A stretch of DNA of 64,000 nucleotides. Origin: Microvirga terricola (GTDB taxonomy: Bacteria > Pseudomonadota > Alphaproteobacteria > Rhizobiales > Beijerinckiaceae). The notes under the pieces were generated by a model. That model worked only from the letters and a program-made list of their open reading frames with translations, searched no databases and was not told where the DNA came from. This document shows, piece after piece, positions 48,035 to 56,682 of the stretch (positions are counted from its first letter, which is position 1; every line of letters begins with the position of its first letter). The stretch covers positions 1 to 64,000 of the forward strand of contig NZ_JAATJS010000002.1 in the NCBI RefSeq assembly GCF_011777495.1. Direction: 5' to 3'. Both the position numbers and the translations under genes were made by a program.

Positions 48035-48907
48035 ATGCCCGAATTGATGCAGTTCCTGCTGTCCGGCGCGACAGTGGGCGCCGTCTACGCGCTGGTCGCG
48101 CTCGGTTTTACGATTGTCTATAATGCGTCCAACGTGGTCAACTTCGCTCAGGGCGAGTTCGTCATGTTGGGCGGCATGATCACGGTCTTTGCTTTCCAGG
48201 CGGGATTGCCGCTTCCATTAGCGGTCCTGATTGCCATTCTGGCAGCAGCGGTGATCGGCGTCGGCTTCAATAAGCTGACGATCGAGGTGGCGCGAGGCGC
48301 GCCGGTGGTATCGTTGATTATCATCACGGTTGGTGCCTCGATCTTCATCCAAGGGGTGGCACAAGTCGTTTTCGACAAGCAACTTCATCGCTTTCCTTCG
48401 TTCTCGGGTGACGATCCGATTCGTATTCTGGGCGCGACGATCCTTCCGCAAAGTTTGTGGGTTATTGTAGGAGCTATCGTCGTGTTCATCGGACTTTGGG
48501 CGTTCTTCACCCGCACCTTGGTGGGGCGAGCCGTACTCGCCACATCGAACAATCGGATCGCAGCTCAGCTCGTCGGAATCAACACGACCTTCATCATGGC
48601 GTTCTCCTTCGGATTGTCGGCTGCCATCGGTGCCCTCGCAGGTGTGCTGATCACGCCGATCACGCTGACGAGCTACCAGGTCGGGATCTCCCTCGCCCTG
48701 AAGGGCTTTGCGGCGGCGATGCTCGGCGGGATGGGCAATCCGATGGGAGCGCTCGTTGGCGGTATCCTTCTGGGCCTGCTCGAGTCGCTCACCGCTGGCT
48801 ACATCAGTTCGCAATACAAGGACGCGGTGGCTTTCATTGTCATCCTCACGGTCTTGTTCGCCTTTCCTCAAGGCCTTTTCGGCCGTAGCTCGATGGAGCG
48901 GGTGTGA
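48035..48907 (+). CDS. LIV-type ABC transporter, permease (LivH-like)
   Basis: 290 residues, about eight membrane helices. LLSGATVGAVYALVALGFTIVYN and NFAQGEFVMLGG are the LivH signatures; GMGNPMGALVGGILLGLLE precedes the C-terminus. It starts after the hairpins and overlaps the next gene by 4 bp (GTGA). Confidence 0.92.
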   Translation: MPELMQFLLSGATVGAVYALVALGFTIVYNASNVVNFAQGEFVMLGGMITVFAFQAGLPLPLAVLIAILAAAVIGVGFNKLTIEVARGAPVVSLIIITVGASIFIQGVAQVVFDKQLHRFPSFSGDDPIRILGATILPQSLWVIVGAIVVFIGLWAFFTRTLVGRAVLATSNNRIAAQLVGINTTFIMAFSFGLSAAIGALAGVLITPITLTSYQVGISLALKGFAAAMLGGMGNPMGALVGGILLGLLESLTAGYISSQYKDAVAFIVILTVLFAFPQGLFGRSSMERV

Positions 48908-49863
48908 TCATGCGCCTGTCAAAGCAAGCGACGCTCCTGGTCCTCGCCGCGTTGATCGTCGTCGCGCCCATCTTCTTCCCCTCCGGTTATTATTTTCGCG
49001 TGGGTTCTCTCCTCTTCGTCAATTCTCTGGCCGTCGTCGGAGTGGTGATCCTCACCGGATATGCCGGGCAGATTAGTCTGGGGCACGCAGGCTTCGCGGC
49101 TATCGGCGCCTATGCCTGTGCGCTGGCCCCCGTCCACCTGCATGTGCATCCTTCCATCGCGGCGATCATCGGGGCCGTTCTGTCAGCGGTGGTCGCTTAT
49201 CTGGTTGGCCGGCCCATCCTGAGACTCAAGGGCTATTATCTGGCCGTGGCGAGTCTCGGCTTCGGTATTCTTGTCTCGATGGTGCTGGCGAATGAGATAG
49301 CCATCACGGGTGGACCGGATGGCATCAAGGTGCCCGAGCTCGGACTTCGCGCCGTACTCGCCGATTGGGGTTTGGAGCTGACCAATGCGCAGTTCTGGTA
49401 TGCTTTCTCCGGCCTAGTGCTCCTCGTTGGTTCCTGGCTTGCCCTTAATCTGTATAACAGCCCGACTGGACGCGCCCTGCGCGGCTTGCACGAGTCTGAG
49501 ATCGCGGCTCGAACTGTCGGCGTAGATGTGGCGCAGGCCAAACTCGTGGCCTTCATGATTTCTGCCGTCTACGCGTCCGTGTCCGGCTCGCTTCTTGCGC
49601 TTCAGAACCGGCTGATCACGCCCGACATCGCCGGTTACATGCACTCGATCGAAATCGTGACGATGGCCGTGCTAGGTGGTGTCGGATCGGTCCTGGGCGC
49701 GATCTTCGGCGCAAGTATCCTGACCTTGCTGCCGCAGCTCCTCACTGTGTTCCAGGAGTACGAACAGGTGATGCTCGGCCTTGTCATGATGCTGGCCATG
49801 ATCTTCATGCCCCGAGGGCTTCTTCCCAGCATCGTGGGTCTTGTGCGGGGGAGGGGAGAATGA
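48904..49863 (+). CDS. LIV-type ABC transporter, permease (LivM-like)
   Basis: 319 residues. GYAGQISLGHAGFAAIGAYACA is the LivM signature, and RLITPDIAGYMHSIEIVTMA with GGVGSVLGAIFGA is conserved. Start GTG 48904, or ATG 48910 two codons later. Overlaps the next gene by 4 bp. Confidence 0.92.
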   Translation: MIMRLSKQATLLVLAALIVVAPIFFPSGYYFRVGSLLFVNSLAVVGVVILTGYAGQISLGHAGFAAIGAYACALAPVHLHVHPSIAAIIGAVLSAVVAYLVGRPILRLKGYYLAVASLGFGILVSMVLANEIAITGGPDGIKVPELGLRAVLADWGLELTNAQFWYAFSGLVLLVGSWLALNLYNSPTGRALRGLHESEIAARTVGVDVAQAKLVAFMISAVYASVSGSLLALQNRLITPDIAGYMHSIEIVTMAVLGGVGSVLGAIFGASILTLLPQLLTVFQEYEQVMLGLVMMLAMIFMPRGLLPSIVGLVRGRGE

Positions 49864-50645
49864 GCCTTCTTGCTGTCGAAGGGTTGGGAATTTCGTTCGG
49901 CGAGCTTCATGCCGTACGCAATGTTGGATTCTCCATGAAGCCGGGCGAGATCGTCTCAGTTATCGGGCCCAACGGCGCGGGCAAAACCACGCTGTTCAAC
50001 ATGATCTCGGGAATTTATCTGCCGAAGTCGGGAACAGTCCATCTTGGCGGTGAGGACGTCACCGGTATGAGCCCGCACCTGTTGGCACGTCGCGGCCTGT
50101 CACGCACATTCCAAAATCTCCAGATTTTCCAGGCTATGACCGTCCTGGAAAATGTTATGGTCGGATATCATCTTCATGAGCGGGGGCCGGTAATCGCGGA
50201 CCTCCTGGGGCTTTCATCCTCCCGTCGCCGCAGCCACGAAGCGGAAGAGAAGGCGAGAATGCTGCTTGAGCGCGTGGGACTTGTCCGCGCCGCAGAGAAA
50301 GAGGCCGGATCACTGTCCTATGGTGCGCTCAAACGGCTCGAAATCGCACGCGCCCTTGCATTGAAACCGAAGGTGCTCCTGCTCGACGAGCCGGCGGCCG
50401 GCTGCAATGCTGTCGAGACCGAGGAGATCGACCACCTTATTGCCGAACTCGCGGCGGACGGCATCGCCATCCTGCTGGTGGAGCACGACATGAAGATGGT
50501 CATGCGCATCTCGAACCATATCGTCGTGCTCGACTTCGGCGAGAAGATCGCGGAAGGCGACCCTGCCACGGTCAGCCGGAATCCGCGAGTCATTCAGGCC
50601 TATCTCGGCACCCAGGCGGCGGAGGTCACCTATGCTGTCGGTTGA
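49860..50645 (+). CDS. LIV-type ABC transporter, ATP-binding protein (LivG-like)
   Basis: 261 residues. Walker A GPNGAGKTT, RRGLSRTFQNLQIFQAMTVL after the Q-loop, signature LSYGALKRLEIARALA (LSYG instead of LSGG, normal for LivG) and Walker B VLLLDEPAAGCN. Overlaps livF by 14 bp. Confidence 0.93.
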   Translation: MSLLAVEGLGISFGELHAVRNVGFSMKPGEIVSVIGPNGAGKTTLFNMISGIYLPKSGTVHLGGEDVTGMSPHLLARRGLSRTFQNLQIFQAMTVLENVMVGYHLHERGPVIADLLGLSSSRRRSHEAEEKARMLLERVGLVRAAEKEAGSLSYGALKRLEIARALALKPKVLLLDEPAAGCNAVETEEIDHLIAELAADGIAILLVEHDMKMVMRISNHIVVLDFGEKIAEGDPATVSRNPRVIQAYLGTQAAEVTYAVG

Positions 50646-51333
50646 AGGCCTGCGCTCCCGATACGGTCGCATCGAAGTGCTGCACGGGATCGACCTGTCG
50701 GTTGGTTCCGGCGAAATTGTCACCGTTGTGGGCGCGAACGGAGCCGGCAAGACCACTCTTCTGCGCTGCCTCTCTGGCGTTCAGCCTGTGTCTGGTGGGC
50801 AGATCACGTTCCGCGGCGAACCCCTAACATCCGTTCCCGCCTTCCGTCGCATTCAGCGCGGTCTAGCCCAGTCTCCCGAAGGGCGGCAAATCTTCACGAA
50901 TCTCACGGTAGAGGAAAATCTGCGCCTTGGCGCATTCATCTACGACGATGATCGCGTCGGTCAGGACATGCAGGACGCATTCGCCATGTTCCCAATTCTC
51001 CGGGACAAGCGGGATCTTCCTGCTGGCGGATTGTCTGGAGGCCAGCAGCAGATGCTGGCGATCGCCCGAGCTCTGATGGGACGCCCGTCCTGCCTCCTGC
51101 TCGATGAGCCGTCGATGGGGCTTGCTCCGATTCTGGTCGCACAAATCTTCGACGTGGTGAAGAACCTGAAGAGCCTCGGTGTGACCGTTCTCCTTGTCGA
51201 GCAGAACGCCTTCGGAGCTCTGTCCATTGCCGACCGCGGCTATGTGATGGAGACCGGTCACATCACCTTGTCCGGCACGGCTGAGGACCTGATAGCCGAC
51301 CCGCGGATCCGTGAGGCCTATTTGGGAGTCTAG
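50632..51333 (+). CDS. LIV-type ABC transporter, ATP-binding protein (LivF-like)
   Basis: 233 residues. Walker A GANGAGKTTLLRCLSG, LAQSPEGRQIFTNLTVEENL, signature LSGGQQQMLAIARALM and Walker B CLLLDEPSMGLAP. Completes the importer with the four genes before it; the fused dehydrogenase starts 2 bp after its stop. Confidence 0.93.
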   Translation: MLSVEGLRSRYGRIEVLHGIDLSVGSGEIVTVVGANGAGKTTLLRCLSGVQPVSGGQITFRGEPLTSVPAFRRIQRGLAQSPEGRQIFTNLTVEENLRLGAFIYDDDRVGQDMQDAFAMFPILRDKRDLPAGGLSGGQQQMLAIARALMGRPSCLLLDEPSMGLAPILVAQIFDVVKNLKSLGVTVLLVEQNAFGALSIADRGYVMETGHITLSGTAEDLIADPRIREAYLGV

Positions 51334-51334
51334 A

Positions 51335-53413
51335 ATGCCTGTCAGCATTTCACGCGAAGGGGTAGTCGCGATAGTCACGGTGGACAATCCGCCTGTGAAT
51401 GCTCTCGCCCAACCCGTACGTCAGGCGCTCTGGGACACCGTGGAGGCGCTGGATGCAGACGCATCCGTGCATTCGGTGGTTCTGATCTGCGCTGGTCGCA
51501 CTTTCATTGCCGGTGCCGATGTCTCGGAATTCGGTCGGCCTCCGATGCCGCCGCACCTGCCGGATCTGGTGTCCCGGATCGAAGCCGCGACAAAACCCTG
51601 GATCGCCGCCATTCACGGGAGCGCTCTCGGCGGTGGGTTCGAGATCGCGCTTGGCTGCCGTTTTCGGGTTGCCCTGGCCTCGGCCTCTATCGGCCTGCCG
51701 GAAGTGACATTGGGGATAGTCCCTGGCGCTGGGGGCACCGTCAGGACGCCACGCCTGGCAGGCGTTGAGGCCGCCATCGACCTTGTGACGACCGGCAAGC
51801 CCATTCGCGCCCCGCGGGCGAAGGCCCTCGGTCTCGTGGATGCAATTTACGAAGAGGATCTTCTCGCCGCAGCTATATCCTTCGCGGAGAATGTCGTGAC
51901 GCGGCAATGGCCGGCTTCTGCCCGAGAGCGGCTGCTCACTCCCCAGCCCACGAGCTTCTGGGAGGAGAATGAGCGCGCTGTTGCCAAGCGATCGCGGGGC
52001 GAGGACGCGCCCCTCCGGGCACTCGCGTGCATCCGACAGGCGACTGAGTCCGACTTTTCCTCGGCTCTCGCCTTCGAGCGCGAGATCTTTCTCACCTTGC
52101 GCGGGTCCGCCCAGGCGACAGCGCTTCGCCACGTCTTCTTCGCTGAACGGGCCGCGTCTCGTCCCGCAGAATTGAAAGGCGTCGAGCCGCGTCCGATCCG
52201 ACAGGTTGGTGTGATCGGTGGCGGAACGATGGGAGCAGGCATTGCCGCTACCTTGCGGGATGCGGGCTTGCCCGTCGTTCTCATCGAGCGCGACGAGGCG
52301 GCTCTTCAACGCGGCCTTGCCAATCTGCGCGGCATCTTCGAGGCTGCGGCCAAGCGAGGGCGCATCGCTGCCGATGACGTCAATGAGCGGATGGCCGGGG
52401 TTACCGGCAGCACCGACGAGACATATCTCTCACATGCGGACATGGTGATCGAGGCAGTGTTCGAGGACCTTGCTGTCAAGAAATCGGTCTTCGCCCGTCT
52501 TGGGGAAGTTTGTCGTCCTGATGCCATTTTGGCGACCAACACATCCTATCTGGATCCTCAGCTGATCGCCGCGGAGTTGGTGGGACCGGAGCGCTTCATA
52601 GGGCTTCACTTTTTCAGTCCGGCCCAAATTATGAAGCTGCTCGAGATCGTGCCGACGGCTGACACAGCACCCCAAGCGGTGGCGACCGGTTTTGCCTTGG
52701 CGCGCATGCTTGGAAAAATCCCGGTCAGGGCCGGAATCTGTGACGGCTTCATTGGCAACCGACTCCTCAAAACGACCCGCATGCAGGCCGAGCGCGTGCT
52801 CCTTTCAGGTGGCTCGCCGTCGCAAGTCGACGCAGCCATGCGGGCCTTCGGCATGTCGATGGGGCCGTTCGAGGCGCAGGATCTCGCCGGTCTCGACATC
52901 GCTGCTTTCCAGCGCAAGGCGGCGCGTGGGCGGGGCGAAGCTCCCTTTGCGCCCGTGGCAGAGCGGCTCTGCGCTCTCGGCCGCTTTGGCCAGAAGGCAG
53001 GCGGCGGCTGGTACGATTACGGGACCGGAAGCCGCCAGCCACAGCCCTCGAACGTGGTTGCCGATCACATTGCCGCCGCAGCCGCCGAGGCGGGACTTGC
53101 ACCTCGCTCGTGGAGCAACGCAGACATCGTCGATGCCATTGTCCTGCCAATGGTCAACGAGGGCGCGAAGATCCTGGAGGATCGTGTTGCCCTGCGACCT
53201 GCCGACATCGATCTCGTCGAGATTCACGGTTACGGATTCCCTCGCTGGCGCGGGGGGCTGATGCACTGGGCCGAGGCCCGGGGATTACCCGACGTCGTCG
53301 GGATGCTTGACAGGCTGGCGGAGCTCAAGCTCGCGGAGCCTGTATGCGAACTGCTCCGGTGCTCGACCGTGACTGGTCGGCTTCCTACATCTTACCTCCG
53401 GAGAAGCTCATGA
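51335..53413 (+). CDS. Fused enoyl-CoA hydratase / 3-hydroxyacyl-CoA dehydrogenase
   Basis: 692 residues from ATG 51335 (GGGAG upstream). N-terminal crotonase domain (about 1-190): GRTFIAGADVSEFGR, HGSALGGGFEIALGC, LGIVPGAGGT. NAD-binding domain (about 290-470): GVIGGGTMGAGIAATL. Dehydrogenase C-domains to the end with GFIGNRLL and GYGFPRWRGGLMHWA. It supplies the PaaF and PaaH steps of the lower pathway. The last 25 residues do not look like the family, while the +1 frame from about 53344 reads MRTAPVLDRDW, closer to the usual (R)PAPLLxRL end; a late frameshift or IS-linked change is possible. Confidence 0.9.
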   Translation: MPVSISREGVVAIVTVDNPPVNALAQPVRQALWDTVEALDADASVHSVVLICAGRTFIAGADVSEFGRPPMPPHLPDLVSRIEAATKPWIAAIHGSALGGGFEIALGCRFRVALASASIGLPEVTLGIVPGAGGTVRTPRLAGVEAAIDLVTTGKPIRAPRAKALGLVDAIYEEDLLAAAISFAENVVTRQWPASARERLLTPQPTSFWEENERAVAKRSRGEDAPLRALACIRQATESDFSSALAFEREIFLTLRGSAQATALRHVFFAERAASRPAELKGVEPRPIRQVGVIGGGTMGAGIAATLRDAGLPVVLIERDEAALQRGLANLRGIFEAAAKRGRIAADDVNERMAGVTGSTDETYLSHADMVIEAVFEDLAVKKSVFARLGEVCRPDAILATNTSYLDPQLIAAELVGPERFIGLHFFSPAQIMKLLEIVPTADTAPQAVATGFALARMLGKIPVRAGICDGFIGNRLLKTTRMQAERVLLSGGSPSQVDAAMRAFGMSMGPFEAQDLAGLDIAAFQRKAARGRGEAPFAPVAERLCALGRFGQKAGGGWYDYGTGSRQPQPSNVVADHIAAAAAEAGLAPRSWSNADIVDAIVLPMVNEGAKILEDRVALRPADIDLVEIHGYGFPRWRGGLMHWAEARGLPDVVGMLDRLAELKLAEPVCELLRCSTVTGRLPTSYLRRSS

Positions 53414-53653
53414 CCTGGTGGGCGTGGCGGCTTTGCTGAGGCCGCTCTCGTCCCGGACAAGCTAATCGCAGATCGCGCTTACGACGCGGGTAAACTGCGC
53501 TGCCGTCATTCCGCCAAACCCACTCGCAAGCATCCTCACACCTATGATCCTATCGCCTACCGCACCCGCAATCTCATCGAGCGCATGGTCGGGCGCATCG
53601 CCACCCGTTACGACAAACGCGCCAACACCTTCTTATCCGCCATTCGGCCATAG
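53414..53653 (+). pseudogene. IS5-family transposase, C-terminal relic
   Basis: Directly after the dehydrogenase stop, in the same frame, an open stretch without start encodes LVPDKLIADRAYDAGKLR, HPHTYDPIAYRTRNLIERM and IATRYDKRANTFLSAIR, then a stop. This is the C-terminal DDE part of an IS5-family transposase (the E of the triad and the R-Y-D-K end) with an internal deletion. The N-terminal half and ends of the element are missing. Confidence 0.8.
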
Positions 53654-53654
53654 C

Positions 53655-54030
53655 TTTGAGACGATGCAGATGGATGGCAGGAGCGGAGTGGCGAGACCGG
53701 GGGGACGAAGAGGTTGCGGACGGCGGAGAAGATCGAGGTGAACCGTTGCAGGCCTCCCGGCGACCGGAAGCCCTGCATCGCATGCTCTTGTCGGAGCAAG
53801 GGTAGATACGAGTTTCTCTGCCCGGTTATTCAGCCCCTTGTGTGAGCGATGCTCAACCGCCGGTATGCATCTGTTTTCAGGCAGCGGCATAGGAGCCCAG
53901 CTTGTCGGTAATCATCCGGCGGCCGGACATCCTTGCTTCTTCAACAGACGCTTCAGCAAGCGCTTCGCGACCTTGGTATTGCGTCGGATCTGAGCGATCT
54001 CATCGAGCATATCTACTTCCTTAAGCATGA
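53655..54030 (-). pseudogene. IS6-family transposase relic, several frameshifts
   Basis: On the minus strand three frames together give the C-terminal half of an IS6-type transposase: MLDEIAQIRRNTKVAKRL with LLKRLLKKQGCPAAG (54010-53915), EHRSHKGLNNRAE (about 53855-53817), MQGFRSPGGLQRFTS with FSAVRNLFVPP (about 53780-53705) and HLHRLKAMAEW near 53670-53640. Normally these are one frame. At least two frameshifts and small deletions break it. It abuts the IS5 relic, so one element probably inserted next to or into the other. Confidence 0.8.
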
Positions 54031-54134
54031 CAGCTTCGCAAAAGGGACGCGGTCTAGCGCTTATCTGCCTGTTTTGTGCACGCCCTAGGGCATGCACCTC
54101 CCACGGTCAGATGGGCAGGCCATCGAGGGGATAA

Positions 54135-55826
54135 ATGCGCGCACTCAACAATCTGAAGCTTCTCGTCAAGCTTTACATCCCGATCACCATTTTCGTCGCG
54201 ATTGCTATCGGGCTGATCGCTCTAGCTAACAACGGGCTCAACCATCTGGCTGAGGGCACTCAAGATCTGGTTAATAAAGAGGCGGCCCGCCGGGCGTTGA
54301 TGCTCCAGATCAACGCCGAGATCAACGAAGCCAATACTCAAGAGAAAGCGCTGATCCTCTACAAAGAAGCTGAACTGCTTAAATCGGCTGAAAAGGTCTT
54401 TAGTGAGTACAAGGGTTTTGCTCTTACGCACGTTGATGAATTAATCGCTCTGGCTGATACGCCCGAGCGGAAGACGAACTATACTGAGCTCAAGGCTCAG
54501 ATGACGAACTATTTCAGTCTCATGGACAAAAGTGTTGAGCGAGCTCGTGTGAACGACGACGAGGGTGCGCTCAAGATCTCCAACGGTGAAGCACGTGAGG
54601 CACGGATCAAACTTCGCAATCTTGTCGCGGAGCGCGTCGCCGCAATCAAGAGGTCGCTCGAGATTGCTGCCAATGACGCCCAGGTGGAAGCATCCAACAC
54701 CTCCTGGACATTGATCTCCTCTGCGACGGTTGGCATTTTGGTGGCTCTTGGTCTGATCAGCGCGATCGTGATCTTCGGCATCACCCGTCCGCTGGGCGCC
54801 ATGACCGCGGCCATGGGCCAGCTGGCGAACGGCGACCTCTCCGTCACCGTGATTGGCACCGAGCGCAAGGACGAGGTCGGCACGCTCGCCCGTGCACTCC
54901 AGGTGTTCAAGGACAATGCCATTGAAGCCCGTCGTCTCGCCGCCGAGCAGGAGGTCGAGAACCAAGCCAAGATGCGTCGGGCCGATCTATTGGATCAGCT
55001 CACAAAGCGGTTTGAGACGAACGTCTCCTTGCTCACGCAAGGCCTGTCCTCGGCTGCCACCGAGATGGAGGCTACCGCCCAGTCCATGACCCGGGTGGCC
55101 GATCAGACCACCCAGCAATCCGTCACCGTCTCCTCCGCCGCCCAGCAGACCTCCGCCAACGTGCAGACGGTGGCAGCCGCCACCGAGGAGTTGTCCATTT
55201 CCATCCGAGAGATTGCCTCCCAGGTTAGCCAGTCATCCCTGGTGGCAGAACGCGCCGTGGCCGGAACCCAGCGCACCAGCGCTATCGTGCAGGAGCTCGC
55301 CGACAGCGCCGAGCGCATCGGCGACGTGGTGCAACTGATCAACACCATTGCCGGCCAGACCAACCTGCTGGCGCTTAATGCCACCATCGAGGCGGCGCGT
55401 GCCGGTGAGGCGGGCAAGGGCTTTGCGGTGGTGGCCTCCGAGGTGAAGGATCTGGCCACCCAGACCGCCAAGGCCACGGACGAGATCTCTGCCCAGATCG
55501 GCTCGGTGCAGCAGACGACGCAGCAGACCGTGGCGGCGATCCAGGAGATTGCGCGTACGATCACCGAGATGTCGCAGATCTCGACGTCGATTGCTGCGGC
55601 CATGGAGGAGCAGGGAGCCGCGACCTCTGAGATTGCCCGCAACGTGCAGGAGGCGGCGCGTGGCACCGAACAGGTGACCGGCAGCATCATGGACGTGCAG
55701 AACGGGGCGGGTGAGACCGGCGCGGCCGCCTCGCAGGTGCTGGGCGCCGCCCAAGAGCTGGCGCGCCACTCCAACGATCTCGGCCAGGAGGTGGCGACCT
55801 TCCTAGCCGATGTTAAAGCGGCATAG
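54135..55826 (+). CDS. Methyl-accepting chemotaxis protein
   Basis: Membrane chemoreceptor, 563 residues. TM1 at about 14-33 ([20 protein letters not shown]), a periplasmic four-helix-bundle ligand domain (about 35-188), TM2 at about 190-213 ([20 protein letters not shown]), a HAMP domain ([20 protein letters not shown], about 214-270) and a long coiled-coil signalling domain whose tip reads [20 protein letters not shown]. No C-terminal CheR-docking pentapeptide. Ligand unknown; its location beside the phenylacetate island and transporters might point to aromatic acids, but IS relics separate them. Confidence 0.94.
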   Translation: MRALNNLKLLVKLYIPITIFVAIAIGLIALANNGLNHLAEGTQDLVNKEAARRALMLQINAEINEANTQEKALILYKEAELLKSAEKVFSEYKGFALTHVDELIALADTPERKTNYTELKAQMTNYFSLMDKSVERARVNDDEGALKISNGEAREARIKLRNLVAERVAAIKRSLEIAANDAQVEASNTSWTLISSATVGILVALGLISAIVIFGITRPLGAMTAAMGQLANGDLSVTVIGTERKDEVGTLARALQVFKDNAIEARRLAAEQEVENQAKMRRADLLDQLTKRFETNVSLLTQGLSSAATEMEATAQSMTRVADQTTQQSVTVSSAAQQTSANVQTVAAATEELSISIREIASQVSQSSLVAERAVAGTQRTSAIVQELADSAERIGDVVQLINTIAGQTNLLALNATIEAARAGEAGKGFAVVASEVKDLATQTAKATDEISAQIGSVQQTTQQTVAAIQEIARTITEMSQISTSIAAAMEEQGAATSEIARNVQEAARGTEQVTGSIMDVQNGAGETGAAASQVLGAAQELARHSNDLGQEVATFLADVKAA

Positions 55827-55905
55827 TTTTTGAGACCTCTATAGTGAAATTCAGTTGGGCCAGCCCCACGCTCAACTGCGGACCTCACAGGGGATTCTCA
55901 TACCA

Positions 55906-55930
55906 GGGCCGCTGTTCGCAGCGGCCCTTT
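55906..55930 (+). terminator. Rho-independent terminator after the chemoreceptor gene
   Basis: GGGCCGCTG (55906-55914), TTCG loop, CAGCGGCCC (55919-55927), then TTT. A stable UUCG-type hairpin 80 bp after the stop. Confidence 0.88.
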
Positions 55931-56682
55931 GGCTGTCTGCTCTGAAGAACAGAATGGTGCGAGAGTATCTACAAATCCCGCGTTGGTTTCCTCCTCCCAC
56001 CCATGAGGCAGTTGTTCGCGAATTGCGTGTAACCCCCTTTATGGAACCCGATAAGGATGCAGTTCAGGGTATTCGGAGGCATTGTGAAGCGACACAAACG
56101 GCAACTGAATATTCTATAAGTATAAGCTCCGTTTGCGAGAGGGTTCAGCCTGACTGAACACATGGGATAATTTATGGCCAAGGATGGTAGTCGATTTTCG
56201 GCGCACCCATTGTGACGGATTACGCTTGCTGCGAAGGCGACTTTTCTCTCAGCGTGCCGCGAAGCGGAGGGCTCGGCGCGACGTAAACGCCCCGGGCTGG
56301 CGCGGGTATGAACGCTTTCAAGGTTTTTGTTCGCCCTGATCCGCTCGATGTTCACTCCGAGCCAAGACGCGCGGCGGGAGAATATATAGTTTTAGGCACA
56401 ATCGAATGATGACGAGTTCCTATCCTGCCGTTGCAGGAATGATCGGATGCACACCGCAATGAAGGTGAAGCACAGACATTTGACAGCCCGACAGCGCCAA
56501 TGCGCGACAGCGTTGTGAGCTTCAAGTCTCCCTTGTCGGCGGCCTGGGGTCGCTTCGAGCATCCTCACAAGTTCAGGTGCTATTTTCCGAGCGACAGGAG
56601 CGATTCAGGGCTTCAAGAAAACTTTTCGCATGTCCGCCGATGGCATCCGTAATTCGCTATTCCTGTAGAGAGACATACTGCT
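55931..56682. other. Intergenic region before the first RTX gene
   Basis: About 750 bp without a supported gene. Short frames here show no known family. An AT-rich box GAATATATAGTTTTAGG near 56380-56396 and TTTGACAG at 56479 are the best promoter hints, neither with a full partner. Nothing further can be supported. Confidence 0.35.

Noticed and set aside
55855-56157. 100-codon frame after the chemoreceptor
   Set aside because: It spans the strong terminator hairpin and resembles nothing.
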